Shown: positions 19,315 to 34,200 of the stretch, one piece after another | Layout of the letters: each line of letters opens with the position of its first letter | How positions within the stretch are numbered: position 1 is the first letter of the stretch | Source: Nilaparvata lugens | Taxonomy: Eukaryota > Arthropoda > Insecta > Hemiptera > Delphacidae | DNA length: 64,000 bases | NCBI RefSeq assembly: GCF_014356525.2 | Contig: NC_052516.1 | Span: 25,746,070 to 25,810,069, forward strand | Direction of reading: 5' to 3' | The notes under the pieces: model-generated | What the model saw: only the letters and a program-made list of their open reading frames with translations | What the model was told of the DNA's origin: nothing | Databases searched by the model: none | Translations under genes and position numbers: made by a program

Positions 19315-19535
19315 CTATAGTGAGGTTCACGTTATAATGACAGTATTTTATCAACTTTGGTTTTGCTATCCTTGTCTATCTTTCAACAAAGCCGGTGGTA
19401 CTATCCTTTTCTAGATCCACAACGGTGCCAATTATGTTTTTGACAGTGTAGAAATATGATTAATTAATGCAGAGAATCGGCATCGCTATTCTTCTATCTT
19501 TATTCACTGTCATTATAACGTGGACCTCACTATAT
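19315..19535. mobile_element. MITE family M, copy 1
   Basis: Terminal inverted repeats TATAGTGAGGTTCACGTTAT on the left and its complement at the right end, about 220 bp, with TA at the borders. Related copies are at 24520, 27438, 29721, 52578, 53263 and 63908. Confidence 0.85.
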
Positions 19536-21379
19536 GTCGTAATTTAGTTGTTCAAAAGTAATAATATGTCATCTCATTAGCGAAATTTACTCATATTATT
19601 GAGTTATATAAGCATTTGAAGATGAGTGATTTTTCCAAAAACCTTAAAGAGATCTTTGGATGCATCTTCAAGGTCTTTGGATTTTTCAGATCAGACAATG
19701 GAGGGAAGATTTTTAGTGATATCTCGCCCTGTATTGTAGGGCGAAATTGAAATTTTCAATGTTCTACAAATCGTCTCATATTTATTATAGCACGACACTT
19801 TTCAATCTCTATCCATAGCTTGGATATCAACCAACGCCTTCTATATACATAGACATGAGCGCTAAGGGTTAAACTATTTAATGTTCTACAATATCATGCA
19901 CATGAATATAACTATAAAACTAAAAAAAAAAATAGAAACGAGTGGGCTGATATAATAAATAAAACAAAATTTTCAAAAATGAACAAATTTAATAACTTTA
20001 TCCTAACAACTGTTTTATAATATCTGTAGTCTATGGATAAAATGCCAATTCAGGTAACACTAATAAATTTTTGAAAATTATCTAAAAGTTTTACTTCATT
20101 GTAAATTTTAAATAAAATTTTCATCCAACTATAAACAAGGAAAAAAATAAAATCGAATCAGTGTCATGAGCAAATATAAACTTGTACATGACACACAATA
20201 ATTTTGTCATATAAAGTAGATTGAAGATAACAGTGATAGACTAATACAATCATAGAAAAGAAAAACTGAGGTCGATGATGATAACAGGAATAAATAAATA
20301 ATTATCATAAATATATAAGCGCAAGGATAAGTGTTAGTACGGTACAACATCAAATAATGCCAATAGAGACTTTTATAGAGCCCTTTAAAAAACAGATCAA
20401 TATCAAGTCAAACGGGAAATAACTAATTTAAGAAATTAAATTTAAATTCTTTTTTGATTATCACCACATACCACACTTTAATTGGTGCTTGAAATCAACA
20501 ATTACTATTATCTATTAACAAATAAGCTCTCCAATTTATAAATTCTATTATAAAATGTAGCCTATCAAAAATAGTTTTACATCACATGTGGATCCTGTAT
20601 TAAAGTACAACAATGTATTCAATTGACCAAAACAAACAAAACAGTATGCAACTCGTTATTGATTAATCATTATATCACAATATCATGCAATCATAGACAT
20701 ACATACATTCTATTAAGTACTACCTATTATAAAGAAGAATAGTTCGTAGCACAAGGAATCTGTTTTATGGATTGTCTTTTAGATTAAACTGATGTCTACA
20801 ACCTACAATTTAAATGCATCAATATCAAATTTAAATGCACTTCTGGGCGTTTTTGAAACTAGACATTTTTTGACAAGGATGTGCAGTACTTTGTACTTTT
20901 TTTTAATGATAGCTGTGCAATAGAATCACAGAATAGCCTATTGTACTTTGTGACCAGGGATCACTCTTTAAGATAAGCCTCAAAGAGGTTCCTAGTTCAT
21001 TGAGAACATTCCAAATAGATCTGCTTATCTACAGCTACACCAATACATAATATAATATTTGAACACTGAAAATGTACATTGTTTGGCAATCCAATATAAT
21101 ACTGCATAATCTTTACATCATTGCACCTCGTTAAAGCAGCATCAAATATGAAATCTAGAAAGATATGTGTAATTTTATTGCATTAAATACATTCTGCACC
21201 CGATAAATAGGTATTGCTAGATTGATCACATCAATTGATTGGAACTAGAAGCTCCACTAACAAAACGGACTAGGACAATAAATAATCATAGAATGAAAAG
21301 AAAAGGTTATCTAGGATAACACAACAGAGTTGACTTGAAATGATTCTTGATTTTTTTTCTAATTCAACAGAAGTTTAGC
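19536..21379. other. intergenic stretch, possible 3' flank of the elongase
   Basis: AT-rich, no gene seen. On the minus strand an AATAAA lies at 21174-21179, about 920 nt past the elongase stop, and could be its polyadenylation signal if the 3' UTR runs that far. Confidence 0.35.
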
Positions 21380-21970
21380 ATGTAAGGTTAGGTAGGAAAC
21401 CTAACCCAGGAATTTGATCAAATAACATACTAAAGTTACCTAACCTGACCCTGCATATGGTTGTTGGTTTAGTTGTACAACCTTAAACACAAAATTTTCG
21501 GTTCGCAACCAAACCAAACTCAACTTTCACACAGATGTCTCATACACACTGCTGCCAAGAAGTTCTCAAGTAAAGAATGATTGGGTTAGGTTAGCTCAAA
21601 CTACTTAACCTAGCCCAACTCTTACACTTTGATCTCATATAAAACACCAACAAACACAAGGTTTGAGGTTAGGGCTAGCTTAAACTACTCAACCTAGCCA
21701 AACATTCACACAGAAGTCTCATACACACCCCCTTGAAAACATTTTGAGGTTAGATTAGCTCACATTACCCAACCTAACACAATACTTGATGTTAAGTTAG
21801 GTTAGTTCAAATTACATAATCTAACCTGAAAGTGTTCTTGGAGTACCCATTTACACCTCTTTAGAACATTTTGAGGTTAGATTAACTCATACTACCTAAC
21901 CTAACACAATACTTGAGATTAGGTTGATAAAAACAACACAACCTAACCTAAAAGTGTTCTTGAAGTACGT
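21380..21970. repeat. diverged tandem repeat rich in CCTAACC / GGTTAGG
   Basis: About five imperfect units of 90-130 bp each contain GAGGTTAGRTTAGCTCA-like and CAACCTAACMCAA-like segments with TCATACACAC between them. The motifs resemble the insect telomere unit TTAGG but are scattered in unique sequence, so this is an interstitial repeat and not a telomere. Confidence 0.65.
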
Positions 21971-22100
21971 TGTAAATTCATTCACACGCGCGCGCACTCA
22001 CAAAACTATACAAACAACGGATGTAATAAAATAATTAAAATTAAATAGTCGTCTGACTTTTGAGCGTAAGTCACAATTGCTGATGGTTGGTTGTTGTAAG

Positions 22101-22250
22101 TCACTTGCTCTTGGCGGCCTGTGGTCGATGGATGAGGTCTCCACCTGAGGCGTAGTAGTCAGCCGCCTGCTTGTTGAAGCCGTTTGCACTGTGTCCATTT
22201 GCCTTTGTGGTCTCGCCTGATTTGCCATTTGCTGATACGGCTTCAGCTTG
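22101..22250 (-). CDS. ELOVL: elongase exon 8, C-terminal tail
   Basis: 150 nt after acceptor GTTGCAG, residues 266-314 and TGA at 22103-22101. The tail is hydrophilic (Ala/Asn/Gly/Lys) and cytosolic by analogy with the family. Confidence 0.88.
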   Translation of the reverse strand, partial: QAEAVSANGKSGETTKANGHSANGFNKQAADYYASGGDLIHRPQAAKSK

Positions 22251-25200
22251 CTGCAACCAACAAACAAAATTGTCCATGCATTAGATTGAATTTATAATTT
22301 TTAACATGTTAGATCAAATAATAGTACTGAATCAAGAAAAATTATAATTATTAATGTATTCATAGATATAATTGATTTACCATGAAAGATCAAATAACAG
22401 TACAGTAAGACTTGGGAGAATTAAGAGCAGTTTCGGGCTGAACCTGTTGCTCTCTCCTATTCATAAGGTCATCACTGTATGATTCGTAATTGCATTATTG
22501 GACCTAGGACCTAATGTATGAAATGGAAAACTGAATTGAATAATAGTACCGTAGGCTATGCAGTAAGAGAACGGTACTGTATACGAAGAAGAATCATTAC
22601 AGTACTTGAAAGATGTATCACTGCCAGACAGGTGTCAAAATATAAGAGAACGGTGTAAAATAATAAAACCGTACAGTATCAAAAAAATTCCTAGTTTATC
22701 AAACAGAATACTGAATTAAATAATAGTACTGTATGTAGTACGAGTACTGTATGGAGAAGAATCATTACAGTAAAACTCATTACATGAAACTGTACGTTTG
22801 ATTTGGTAAAAGTATACTGAATAGGTGAAATCATTTCTATATTCATTTCATGAATGAATAATTAATTAATTTAAATAAACTTAAGGCTCAATTTTCTCGA
22901 AACTAACAATATGTAACTTGGACTCCTTGTATTCTAGCCCCTTCAAGTGTGGTACAGAAAATATACATTTCAAGTGTATATTCTCTCTTGAGTCTTTTCC
23001 TCCCAATCATTTTGATTATCTATAATACTTTTGAAACTAAGATTGAAGTGCAATATACCAGTATATATATATATATACCAGAAATTATGTACCAATTTAC
23101 CAAATGTGTAGCAGATGTACCATATGTACCAATATATCAGAAATTTGAGCACAAGTAACTTACAGAAATCAAGTTTTAGAAGACTAAGATATTGTCTATT
23201 ATAACTTCCATTTTCTATAGTAATAATAATATTCGTATGGATTTTATTGGTGGGGAGTCCCTGACAGGAGTTCCACCTTGTCTTAATAAATAATTTACGC
23301 CATCAATGGGCCTTACGACTGGCATACTTCACCCGGACGACCGATAGTTTAACGTGCCCATCTAATAACTCAATATTTCCGTTGAACTATTCATTTATAC
23401 AATAAGAACATTAACAAAATGATAAGGAGAGTTCAAGTGAAGAGGATTCATGACAAAGTGAATAAAACTGGGAAAATTCAAAAGATGTGAATGAATATAG
23501 TTGTCGATTGTTACTACTATTTTCAATAGATGAATTTGCCCAATACTTCTGTGTCATGTGTAAATATGATGACGCACCTTTTCTTTATTGGACTTGTTAT
23601 ATAAATGGAAGATATGAATGGATAAAAATGCTGTCTATAGTAACTACCATTTTCTAGTAGATTTCACTACTTGGACGAGTTTTCACAATATTTCTGTTTG
23701 AAGCTTTCAAGTGTAAGTAAATATGAATGAATATATAAAGATAAAATGGAATGAGATACGCACCTTTCCTTTCTTGGGCTTGTTGTACTGCTGGTTGTAG
23801 AACTCCTTGAAGAGGAAGAAGAACATGACGGCGTGGAGTCCAATCCACCAGACGAAGGCACGAGGGTAGTTGCAGTCGATGAACAGAAGCTGGAAGGCGT
23901 GCACCATGATAGCAACGAATTGAACCTGAAATACAAACATTCATCACAATAAAATACCTACAAAAAATTATTGAAATAATTTTTATAGGTTATTAATGCA
24001 TAACATCATAGCCACCTCTAATACAAGGCCCCGGCCTACGATATTGCAACGTCGCAGCGTAGGTCTAGAATCTAATACATGATAGGTGAAAAAGATCAGC
24101 TGGTATTTTTTTAAATCTTTTTCACCAATCATGCATTAGATTCTAGGCCTACGCTGCGACGTTGCAATATCGTAGTCCGGAGCCTTGAATTAGAGGTCGC
24201 TATGATAACATTAATCAGCATTTCACATCATTCTTGGAATGTTATTTATTGTAATTTCTTGATTCCTCTCTTATCATTTTCTGATATTGTATATGGTTTC
24301 TAGTATATAATTTAGTCTTTAGTATTCAGTATATTTAGTTTCTCGTAACATTTTCTTCTTCACTAATATAAAATAGTTTTTTCCCTTGTTTCTTTCTCTC
24401 AATTTTAAATTTCTTTTTAAAGTGATTATTGTAATTTTTTTTGATTGGAAGGAATTTTTGAGATTTTCCCGTATGCTCCCATATTGTTCTGAATAAATAA
24501 ATAAATAAACATGTTTTAACTATAGTGAGATCCACGTTATAATGGCAGTGGAGAAAAATAGGAGAACAACGTTGCCAATCATCTGTCTTGTCAATAGATG
24601 CTTTCTATAGATGGTAGCTGATACCGGTTTATTGATGTAATATTAACTGTTCATTCTCGTTTAAAATAATCAATTATATTTTATTAAGCAAGAAATTATA
24701 TTTTTCAATAATTCCCTAATGAATTTTCATAATTAAGATGAAATATTTTGTTAATTAATTATTAATTCTACATTGGCAGATAATTAATAATTAATTCTAC
24801 AAGACGATTTGGCAACAGAGCAAAACAAGAGAGAGATAGCGCTATCTGCTTTGTTGAATGAAGATAAAGGATGGCAATACCATATTGCTAATCAAACACT
24901 GCCATTATAACGTGGACCTCACTATAGATGATCACATGAGCATAAAGGCCAAAGCACACAGGACAAACAGACGTAGGAAAAGTATCTCCGTCGAATAATC
25001 TAGAATTGTCGAATATTGTAGAATAAACTACAATAGAAAATATTCAATCAATTTATTAAATCATCCAGAATTACAGAATATAAATATTGAGAGAGAAGTG
25101 GATCAAAATAATCGATGAGCTACATGAACCTTAGCACTCTCAGTTTATATGCATCAATAGATAAAAAATGAATTAAGGGTGTGCAAAGGCTAAAAATAAA

Positions 25201-28200
25201 CTTTCTACTCGTGATATTTTTCAAAGTTTTTCGATTTGTATATCATCAAGCTATCAAAATGAAAAACTTTTCTCAGGAAAACATTTTCTTTCCGATCATT
25301 ACCTTTCTGAGATATGAGCGCCAAAAGTTTAAATGTTTGGGACAGAACATTTCAAATTCGGTAAGAGATGAATCCATGAGATTTAGAGGATATATTCTTC
25401 ATGATCTATTCTTTGATCTATTAAAACAAAAATTTTATGAAAATATCCATTTTTAAGATAGTTATTCAATTTACTAAAAAATAACCAGAAATAACTTTTT
25501 GTTGAGTTATTTTTGGTCAATTGAATAACTCTTTCAAAAATGGATATTTTCAGAAAATTTTTGTTTTATTAGATCAACAATACCATGAAGAATCCATCAT
25601 CTAAATCTCATGGATTGATATCTTACCGAATTTGAAATGTTCTGTCACAAAAATTCAAACTTCAGGCGCTTATATCTCAAAAAGTAATGATCGGAAAGAA
25701 AATGTTTTCCTGAGAAAAGTTTTTCATTTTGATAGCTTGATGTACAATCAAATCGAAAAACTTGAAAAATATCACGAGTAGAAAGTTTATTTTTAGCCTT
25801 TGCACACCCTTAAAACAAATGAATGAACAGATGATGTTGACTGACCATCTGGAGAGATGTGAGGTATTTCTTCCACCAGAGGTACTTCTGGATCTGGGGT
25901 CCAAGGGCGGCCAGCAGGTAGTAAGAGTACATGATGATGTGGACAAATGTGTTCAGCAGACCAAAGAATGTGCTGTGGCCACCTGAAAAATAAACAACAA
26001 ATAAACAACATTAGAAACATCGAAACAAAGATATATTAAAATAACACTCAACGATGAACATCAAAACAAAGATATACCGAGAATAAAAAAACCTCAATAC
26101 TCTCAGGCCCCACAAAAATAGTTGGAACAAAAATATACAAAGAATAAAAAACCTCAATATCTCTCAGGCCACACAAAAATAGCTGAAGGAATTGCCCTGG
26201 CAGGATAAGGGGTTATTCCGTTATAATATTACCCTAGAGAGAAAACCTTACCCTGAAAATCTTACCAAATTCCACTGTTATCTCAAGTCGATTATTGTCG
26301 ACTATTGACAATTATTAGGTCTACTGTCTTTGCCGGGTGAGAGTGTATTTTATTCTGTATGAATGGCACAGTATGAGAGGCTACCAATATCATTATAGAG
26401 TGCCAGTATCACATAGCTTCTCAAAAAAACTACATGAACTATCGGCTTGAGTTGACAGTGAAATTTGGAGCATATTGCCCTATACCATGGAATATCCTCT
26501 AAAGGTGCGTACAGATATACGCGCCGCGAACATGAGCAATTCACTTTTAATCAGCTGATGCCAAGCTTTTTATACCTGTTTCTTACCGTTTCTGTAAAAA
26601 TACAGATATAATTTTATATTTATATATTTTTTATGATATATATTTTTACAGAAACGGTAAGATACAAATATAAAAAGCTTGGCATCAGCTGATTAAAAGT
26701 GAATTGCTCATGTTCGCGGCGCGTATATCTGTACGCACCTTTAGGCTATCTTTTCTCTATGATATTACTACAAAGTATAAAGAAATTTATAATAATTAGT
26801 AGAGATTTAGATTATATGCCCAATTAACTGTTGTCAATATTCACAGTAGCAGAAGTATTCGAGGTGGTTTACAGCATTTAACTATGGATGTTTGTTTAAT
26901 AATAATTATTTATCGATTAAATAATTTTCATTTTCATTTGTACTGCTGTTATTAGATTAAAAAAATGTATTTCTCAGGTATTTTTAGAACTCGTGGCTGG
27001 AGCTCAAGACTTTTTTTCCAGTCATGCCAAAATTATTGTATTTTAATGATTATTTTTATTTGTGAAAATATTTATTGTATTTGGCAATAAATTCATTATT
27101 CATTAGCATTAGAAAAAAGGCAATTTATCATCATCAATTTCCATCTTTATAAATGGAATTGTCTTTACCGGTAGCTCAAATATGGAGAGCATTGCTCTAA
27201 ATGAAATAAGAGAAAATCTAACCATTTTGTGCAGTACGGTAATGAAAGTGACACTCTATGATAAAACCTTATTCTGAAAAGAAAATAATAATTTTCTCAA
27301 CCACTACTGTACTACAACTTATTTATTAAAATGTTATATTATATTTTATTATCAATCTCTAGTGATTAGAGTTGTGTTTCAAGTTATGTGATCAGAATTG
27401 TGAAGATTAATTTATCTCATAAACTAAATCAAGTTACCTATAGTGAGGTCCACGTTATAATGGCAGTGGATAAAGATAAAAGAACAGTGATGCCGATTCT
27501 CTGCATTAATTAATTAATTATATTTCTACACTGTCAAAAACATAATTGGCATCGTTGTGGACCTAGAAAAGGATAGTACCACCGGCTTTGTCAAATGATA
27601 GACAAGGATAGCAAAACCAAAGTTGATCAAATACTGTCATTATAACGTGGACCTCACTATAGAAATATTGTTGACCCCAAAACTTTTCTCACTACTTGTT
27701 TCAATTATACTATGTGATATTTTTTAAATTAAGTATTCTTATTCTAATACATGAAAATCATTTATTTATTTGAATCATCTTTAAACATTCAAGATAAAGA
27801 TTCACAGAATACATTAATAGATACAAATTATCACTCACATCAAATACACTGATACGGTGAATACATTGTGATTTGCATACAATAGCTGGCTAAATGTTAT
27901 GGAGATTGTTAGCTCACGTGTATAGGTTAGCATCCATGAATAGATTTCATCAACTTCAAAGTTGAAAGGGTAAAGTTTAAATAGCCGATTCACAAGTAGT
28001 TGAAACGAAGATTTGAATTATAAATTAAAAGCTGTTAATTATTTATCAGGTTTACTCTTATTCTTTCAGCGAGGTGATAGTAATGCGACTTAATGTGGGT
28101 TTTCGTTTATTCTTAACTAGCAGGTAACCCGTGCCCCGCAAGGGTCTAATTAATTAAAAACTTGACAAACTGAAATCTTAAAGAATTTAAAATAGGCCTA

Positions 28201-31200
28201 TAACCATCCTCGGTAAATTAAAAATCTATATCCGAAATTTCAAGTTAATCAGTCCAGTAGTTCAGACGTGATGATGCGTCATTCGTGAACTTCCTATCCC
28301 GTACGTGTATAAGCCAATTTTTTCCTTTATTATACAGTATTATAGATGATTAGATAACTTTTTGGCGCTTATGGGAATAAGCACTTTGCAGGATAAGAAA
28401 GTGTAAACACTCCTTCAGTATTTCTCCCATAAAAAACTGAAGACCTGTATGCCTTTGTAATTTTGAGCGGTAGCTCAGTTCCCCTGTTATTTAGATTAAT
28501 AATGAATGAGTAGAGTTGATAGTTAGCTAGTCTACATACTTCTATGTATCATGAAACAACAGGAAATTGAAACTATATAGAATTGAGAGGTGGGAAAATA
28601 CTGATTTAATCTAAATTAAAAAACTAATTAATGAATTAATTAACTTACCTGGGGTAAACTTGACACCGAACCAAACACTCATTGGCATACATCCATGGTG
28701 GATAACGTGCAGGGTTGAAACGTGCTGGTTCTTTTTTCTCAATACGAAGAAAATCTGAAAGAAATTTTGAAAAATCAGTAAAATTTTAGACAAAAATGGT
28801 TAAAAAAAGTTGATATTTTGACAGCCTTCTAGAACTCACTAAGTTGATCAATTAATTTGGTATTTAATCACAAAAATTTAGTATTTCGACACGGTTTGTG
28901 TACCCCAACACATATCATTTATAGTGGGGTGTACATTTATTCATTGAATTTTAGTTTGGTTTAGTTTATTCCATCATATGACCTCCTGTGAAAGGGGTAT
29001 AAGGGTTTGTCAATTTTTCACTGAAATTCAGTTTCCTAATTTAACGAAATTAACGAATCGTTAGAGTTGAAGTCGATTCTCTGGTGCCGGCAGAACTATC
29101 TATATGCTTATTAAGAAATTATTCAATGCATAAAACTTCTTTGTATTAAATGTTATAGTATTCAAATTTGCATTGAAATTGTTTTTGATGAATAAGCTTT
29201 GATTTGGTTTGTTTTTTAAGCATCAACTATTAATTTTATAGTGATATCTAAAGCACGCTACACACAGGGAAATTAGTAGCTGCTACTAGCTACTATGGGA
29301 GCGCGGAATTGAAATTTCCAGAAATCAAATGTACATAGGATTTGCAATTCCGTGTTCCCACGACAGCTAGAGGGTGCTAAGTTGATGGATGGTCGACTAA
29401 TAGTCCCTGGGTGCAGGCTGCTGAAGGATATTATTTTGATTGAGAGTTAATACGGTTTTGGAAAGAGAAATGTGTTCTAAAAATGCGACACAAACCTGAA
29501 GGATGTTTATACAAAACTGATTTAGTTTCTTTATAAATATTATATCAACTAATTAATTTGACTAAACCAAACAAATCGTTTTGATAAAAGTCTGATAAAT
29601 GTTATACAAAATCAATAAATGTTACACAAAATTGAAACATTTTCTACGAACTATAAACTACTATACTATTTAGATAATGTACACAAAAAGATTTCAAGTA
29701 TATAAATATTTCAAGTTTTGCTATAGTGAGGTCCACGTTATAATGTTTGATTAGCAATGGTATTGCTATCCTTGTCCATCATTCAACAAAGCGGATAGAG
29801 CCATCTTTTTCTCGTTTTGCTCTGTAGCCAGATCGGCTTTTAACAATGTAGAATTAATAATTAATTGACAAAATATTTCATCTTAATTATGAAAATTCAT
29901 TATGAATTATTGAAAAATATAATTGATTATTTTAAACGACAATGGACAATTAATTGACCGAGTGAAGTGAGGTCTAAGATTCAAGTCGACGGTTTGGCAT
30001 TTATCTTAATGTTTAAATGTTTATATGTTTAAATGTTGCGCATTTACGGCGAAACGCGGTAATAGATTTTAATGGAATTTGACAGGTATGCTCCTTTTTT
30101 AATTGCGCGTCAACGTATATACAAGGTTTTCGGAAATTTTGCATTTCAAGGATAATATAAAAGGAAAAAGGAGCCTCCTTCATACGCCAATATTAGAGTA
30201 ATAATCAGACTATAGAATTATTCATCATAAATCAGCTGACAAGTGATTACACATAGATGTGTGGAGAAGCCAGTCTATTGCTGTATTTCCATAAGGTCTA
30301 TAGCTTCAATCAGGTACTTGTGGATGAGAATACTGCGTGAGGTCTACTGTTCACAGAACTAATAGTTTTATATTAATAAACCTGTATCAGCTACCGTCAA
30401 GAAGGCATTGACAAGACAGTGAGGATCGGCAACGTTGATCTCCTATTTTTCTCCACTGCCATTATAACGTGGACCTCACTATAGGCGTAGTGCCTAGATA
30501 CTCCTCACACTTCTACCCACTACCCTAGGATATTTACATTGCAAATATTTTTCATTGCAATACTGTATATGTAAACTAGGAAAGAAATTTACGAAATTTG
30601 AATAAAAGTTCAAGATATTGAATTATATTGATATAACGTACCGTGTCCATGAACTCTGTGAACTTTGAAAAGTAGTACCACCAGCAAGCATGCACCATCT
30701 GTAAATTTTCAATTAGAATTTATTAATAATTTGGCATAACAAACAATGATAATAAAGGAACTAAACAATCTAGAAGTAATTCACTACCATTATGAAAAAT
30801 CTGGAGTGGTGCACTCACACAACTTTCCTTGCTCATTGAACTGCAAGCCTCATTCTTAAAAATCAATCATTGATACAGTGTAATGCCCTATTGAAAAATA
30901 TAGCAATAAAAAAATTTTCTATAATTCTACAAGTTACTGATTGATAAAAAACTAGTAAGTATCTTAATACTGGAGGGTTACTAGCTTCATAAGTCAGCGG
31001 AAACCTTCCTATTGAACATAGAAAAATCTTTCAAATAAGTTCATGATTCATATAATATTCATTTTTCCTTCAAAATAAAGCATTCAGTAGAGTAAATCAT
31101 AATTCCAATGTTGAGGATCACCACTCAGCAACTCACTACGTTATGTATAACCTAATGACGTCAGTTTCTCAATAAGCATCAGTGATCTGGATGATTACAA

Positions 31201-34200
31201 TGATTCAACCCTCAATAATGAATAATCAATCAGTTGATCGATAATTTTATCACCAATATGCATAGAATTGTTCATTCAAATTCAACCGCCTTGATTATAG
31301 TTTAATTTCCATGGTTTCTAATCATATTCATGTACGCTTAACATTTTCAGTGAATTTGACTTGTAAAAGTGCATTTGTTAGTATGGACACATTTTTTATT
31401 ATTATGGTTCAAAGCGTGCCTCTGCAACAGTTTATCAGGAGCTATCCAATAATACATCTCGTTTAAGAATTGATAAATTCAAATTTCAATATTTGATGTT
31501 CACAATTTTTTTTTTAAATTGAATACGAAAATCAAATAAATTGTTCATTATACCTCCATCTGATACCTTCAACAAAAATCACAGATTAAGTCAATAATTA
31601 ATAATGAAAAATTGAAGACTTACAAGCTAAAACTAGACTAGAAATTTATAATTATAATTAAAAATTATTTATCTTATTCTAACACGTCAATGTCAAATGA
31701 ATATGTAATGATAAATGAATATGATATGAATGTGGATGAATCATATATAACGACGAAAAACGACGAAAATCCAAATAAGTGTTTATGCTTATTCGAAATT
31801 CAATTAAGTTCAAACAAATATGATTTATTATAGATCTATTCAAAGCTTGAGTACATCTTCATAGAACTCAATATTTGTTTTTATACATGCAATATTGTGA
31901 ATGAAGTAGACTAATATTGAAATTTATAGTTAAATTTATAAATAAATAGAGTAACATGATTTTTGTAACGCATCTTATTGTTTAAAATAGTCCATTACTC
32001 ATTCAGTAGCATAGCTTGTATTTATGCGCATTTAATTATTCACAGCGTTGTTGTTCTCAAACTACCCTTCAATAAAATCATGCACTAATTTTTCAGCCTC
32101 ATCTAATATACGTACTATGATCATCCATGATATCCCAAAATATTCCAACAAAAGTTATCTACCAGATGGCAGTAAATAACTTGCATGCATTTTCAATGAG
32201 TTGCCCAAAATCAGAGAAATAAATCCAGCAATACGATATACAATTCGAAACAGATCAAACCTTCCAATATTTGTAATGGAAATTATATAACATGAAACTT
32301 ATCCTGAATCAGAATCAATTCATAGATTTAAATATTCCCAACTGGTTACCTCAGATAACATTCCTAGATTTTCATGGATTTAGCTTACATCAATAAAATA
32401 AACAAAAAGTTGTTAAATCGATATGAATGATACCGTATTGAGAATAAATAACAAGTAATAAATCATGGCTGATTAAAATCTACTTTTATGACTCAAGTGA
32501 GAATAAATCTTACAAAGCTGTGTGAATAATATAGGTGGTTTATTTGAGTTTTCAGATAATTTTTAAAGGAATTGTGTTTTGAATCTCGTGTTGTGGTAAA
32601 TATCTAGTTGTTTCCATTTCATAGAATTGAGTTATCAGGTAATATTTCAAGAATTAGAGTTTTTGGATAAATAAATTATATAATTCATGGTCATATGGTA
32701 TTACTGACATCCAGAGAAAATTGGAATTAAAAGGAGTAAAATAAGTGAAAGTAAGCAAAGTTCAATCTCAATTGAAAAAATATGTGATTAGTGACAGGAC
32801 ATCTATATACTATACAAACATATACATATAGTAGTATATAGGAGGTCCTGTAAAAGACCTACAGCAAAAATGTGAATAAGCTTAGGAATAGTTTGAAAAG
32901 TTCCTTGTCTTCAGTAGAGTTGGCCTACAATTAAACTGAGTATAAATAGTTGAGAAAAGTAGGGTAGAGTAAAAATACTACAAAGCATTACATTATACCA
33001 GGTAGCAGAATCAGGTTTTCAAAAAAATTGATTGCTTTAAAAAGTGATAAGTGAACAATAAAAATATTTTGTGAATTTCTAATTTGAGTTGTTGGATTTT
33101 TAAATCATCAAGTCTGTAAAGCTTGAATGCAAATAAGAGATTGATAAGTATATGATAAAAATATGCTTAAAATAGGCAGCTATATAAGCAAATATGTAGA
33201 TAAACTTTAAATAAAATCTATGCTTATTTTCAGTATAACTACTTGAAGTGAAAAATAATGAAAAGATTACTTTACGGTACTTCCAATATATAAAATGGCT
33301 TCACCTTCAACTAGATATTCTCTTCTGTTACTAAGTATGCTTAAAAAAGAGGAGAGAACAAATTATAATCGAAACAAACAACTCAAGATGATTTTCTCAA
33401 AAGTATACCTGATAATTGAATAAAAAATATTGTTGCAGGTTAATTGATCACCTTGACAATCACAATTTGATTCTCTGAAATCGGCAGTTTTCAACTAAGA
33501 AACATATTTTCCAAAATCAGAAGTTCTTTCCTCAAATTCATTGTTTGAATTTTGTTCCATTTTATTATTCTTGGTGACAGTTATTCTCAAACAGTTATTT
33601 ATATTTGTTAACGTAAGTAAGCTTGTGATAATTCTGTGTAATTTATTAGGTAGTTATCAGTTATTTTGTTCCATATTCCAATATTATAACAATTCAAGTC
33701 CACTACTGTTCTATGGGTTATGTATTATTAAGTAGGAATGAGAAATTTTGAAGGTAGTATTAAGTATGTGTCCTCTAAATATCTATAAATTATAAAAATA
33801 AAGACATTATTTATCTATTTTTCTGAAATAAATAGAAATTAATATCGAGCTTACCTAACCTAACTTTTCTAGCCTAACCTGACCATACTAACCTTCCTCA
33901 CTATTGTAATATCATATCATGAGCATAAAAATAAATCAATGAATGGTTAAATGCCTGATTTATTAATAGGTTTTTCAGCATATGTGTGAAATATTATTCT
34001 AATTAGTAATACTTACCCTGACAGTTATTGGCGAATTTGAATAATCTACCGGTTGGCACTTTAGACTATAATGACCAGTCAACCAGCCCGACATTCCTAA
34101 CTGAAATAATAAGAAAAAGCCGCCACCATAGCGAAAAACAGTCGCACTTATTACTCTGTACAAAAACATTGGTCATCAATGGCCAAGTCACATGTTTCCA

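Noticed and set aside
21380..21970. Telomeric repeat
   Set aside because: TTAGG words are dispersed and in both orientations, not a pure head-to-tail array.
21998..22267. 89-aa minus-strand ORF over the last elongase exon
   Set aside because: Wrong frame; the correct frame begins at the acceptor at 22250 and ends at 22101.
25181..25946. Mirror ORFs with similar peptides on opposite strands
   Set aside because: They arise from the two arms of the foldback element at 25175-25814.
33541..33735. Hydrophobic 64-aa ORF
   Set aside because: AT-rich intron sequence; no start context or homology recognised.
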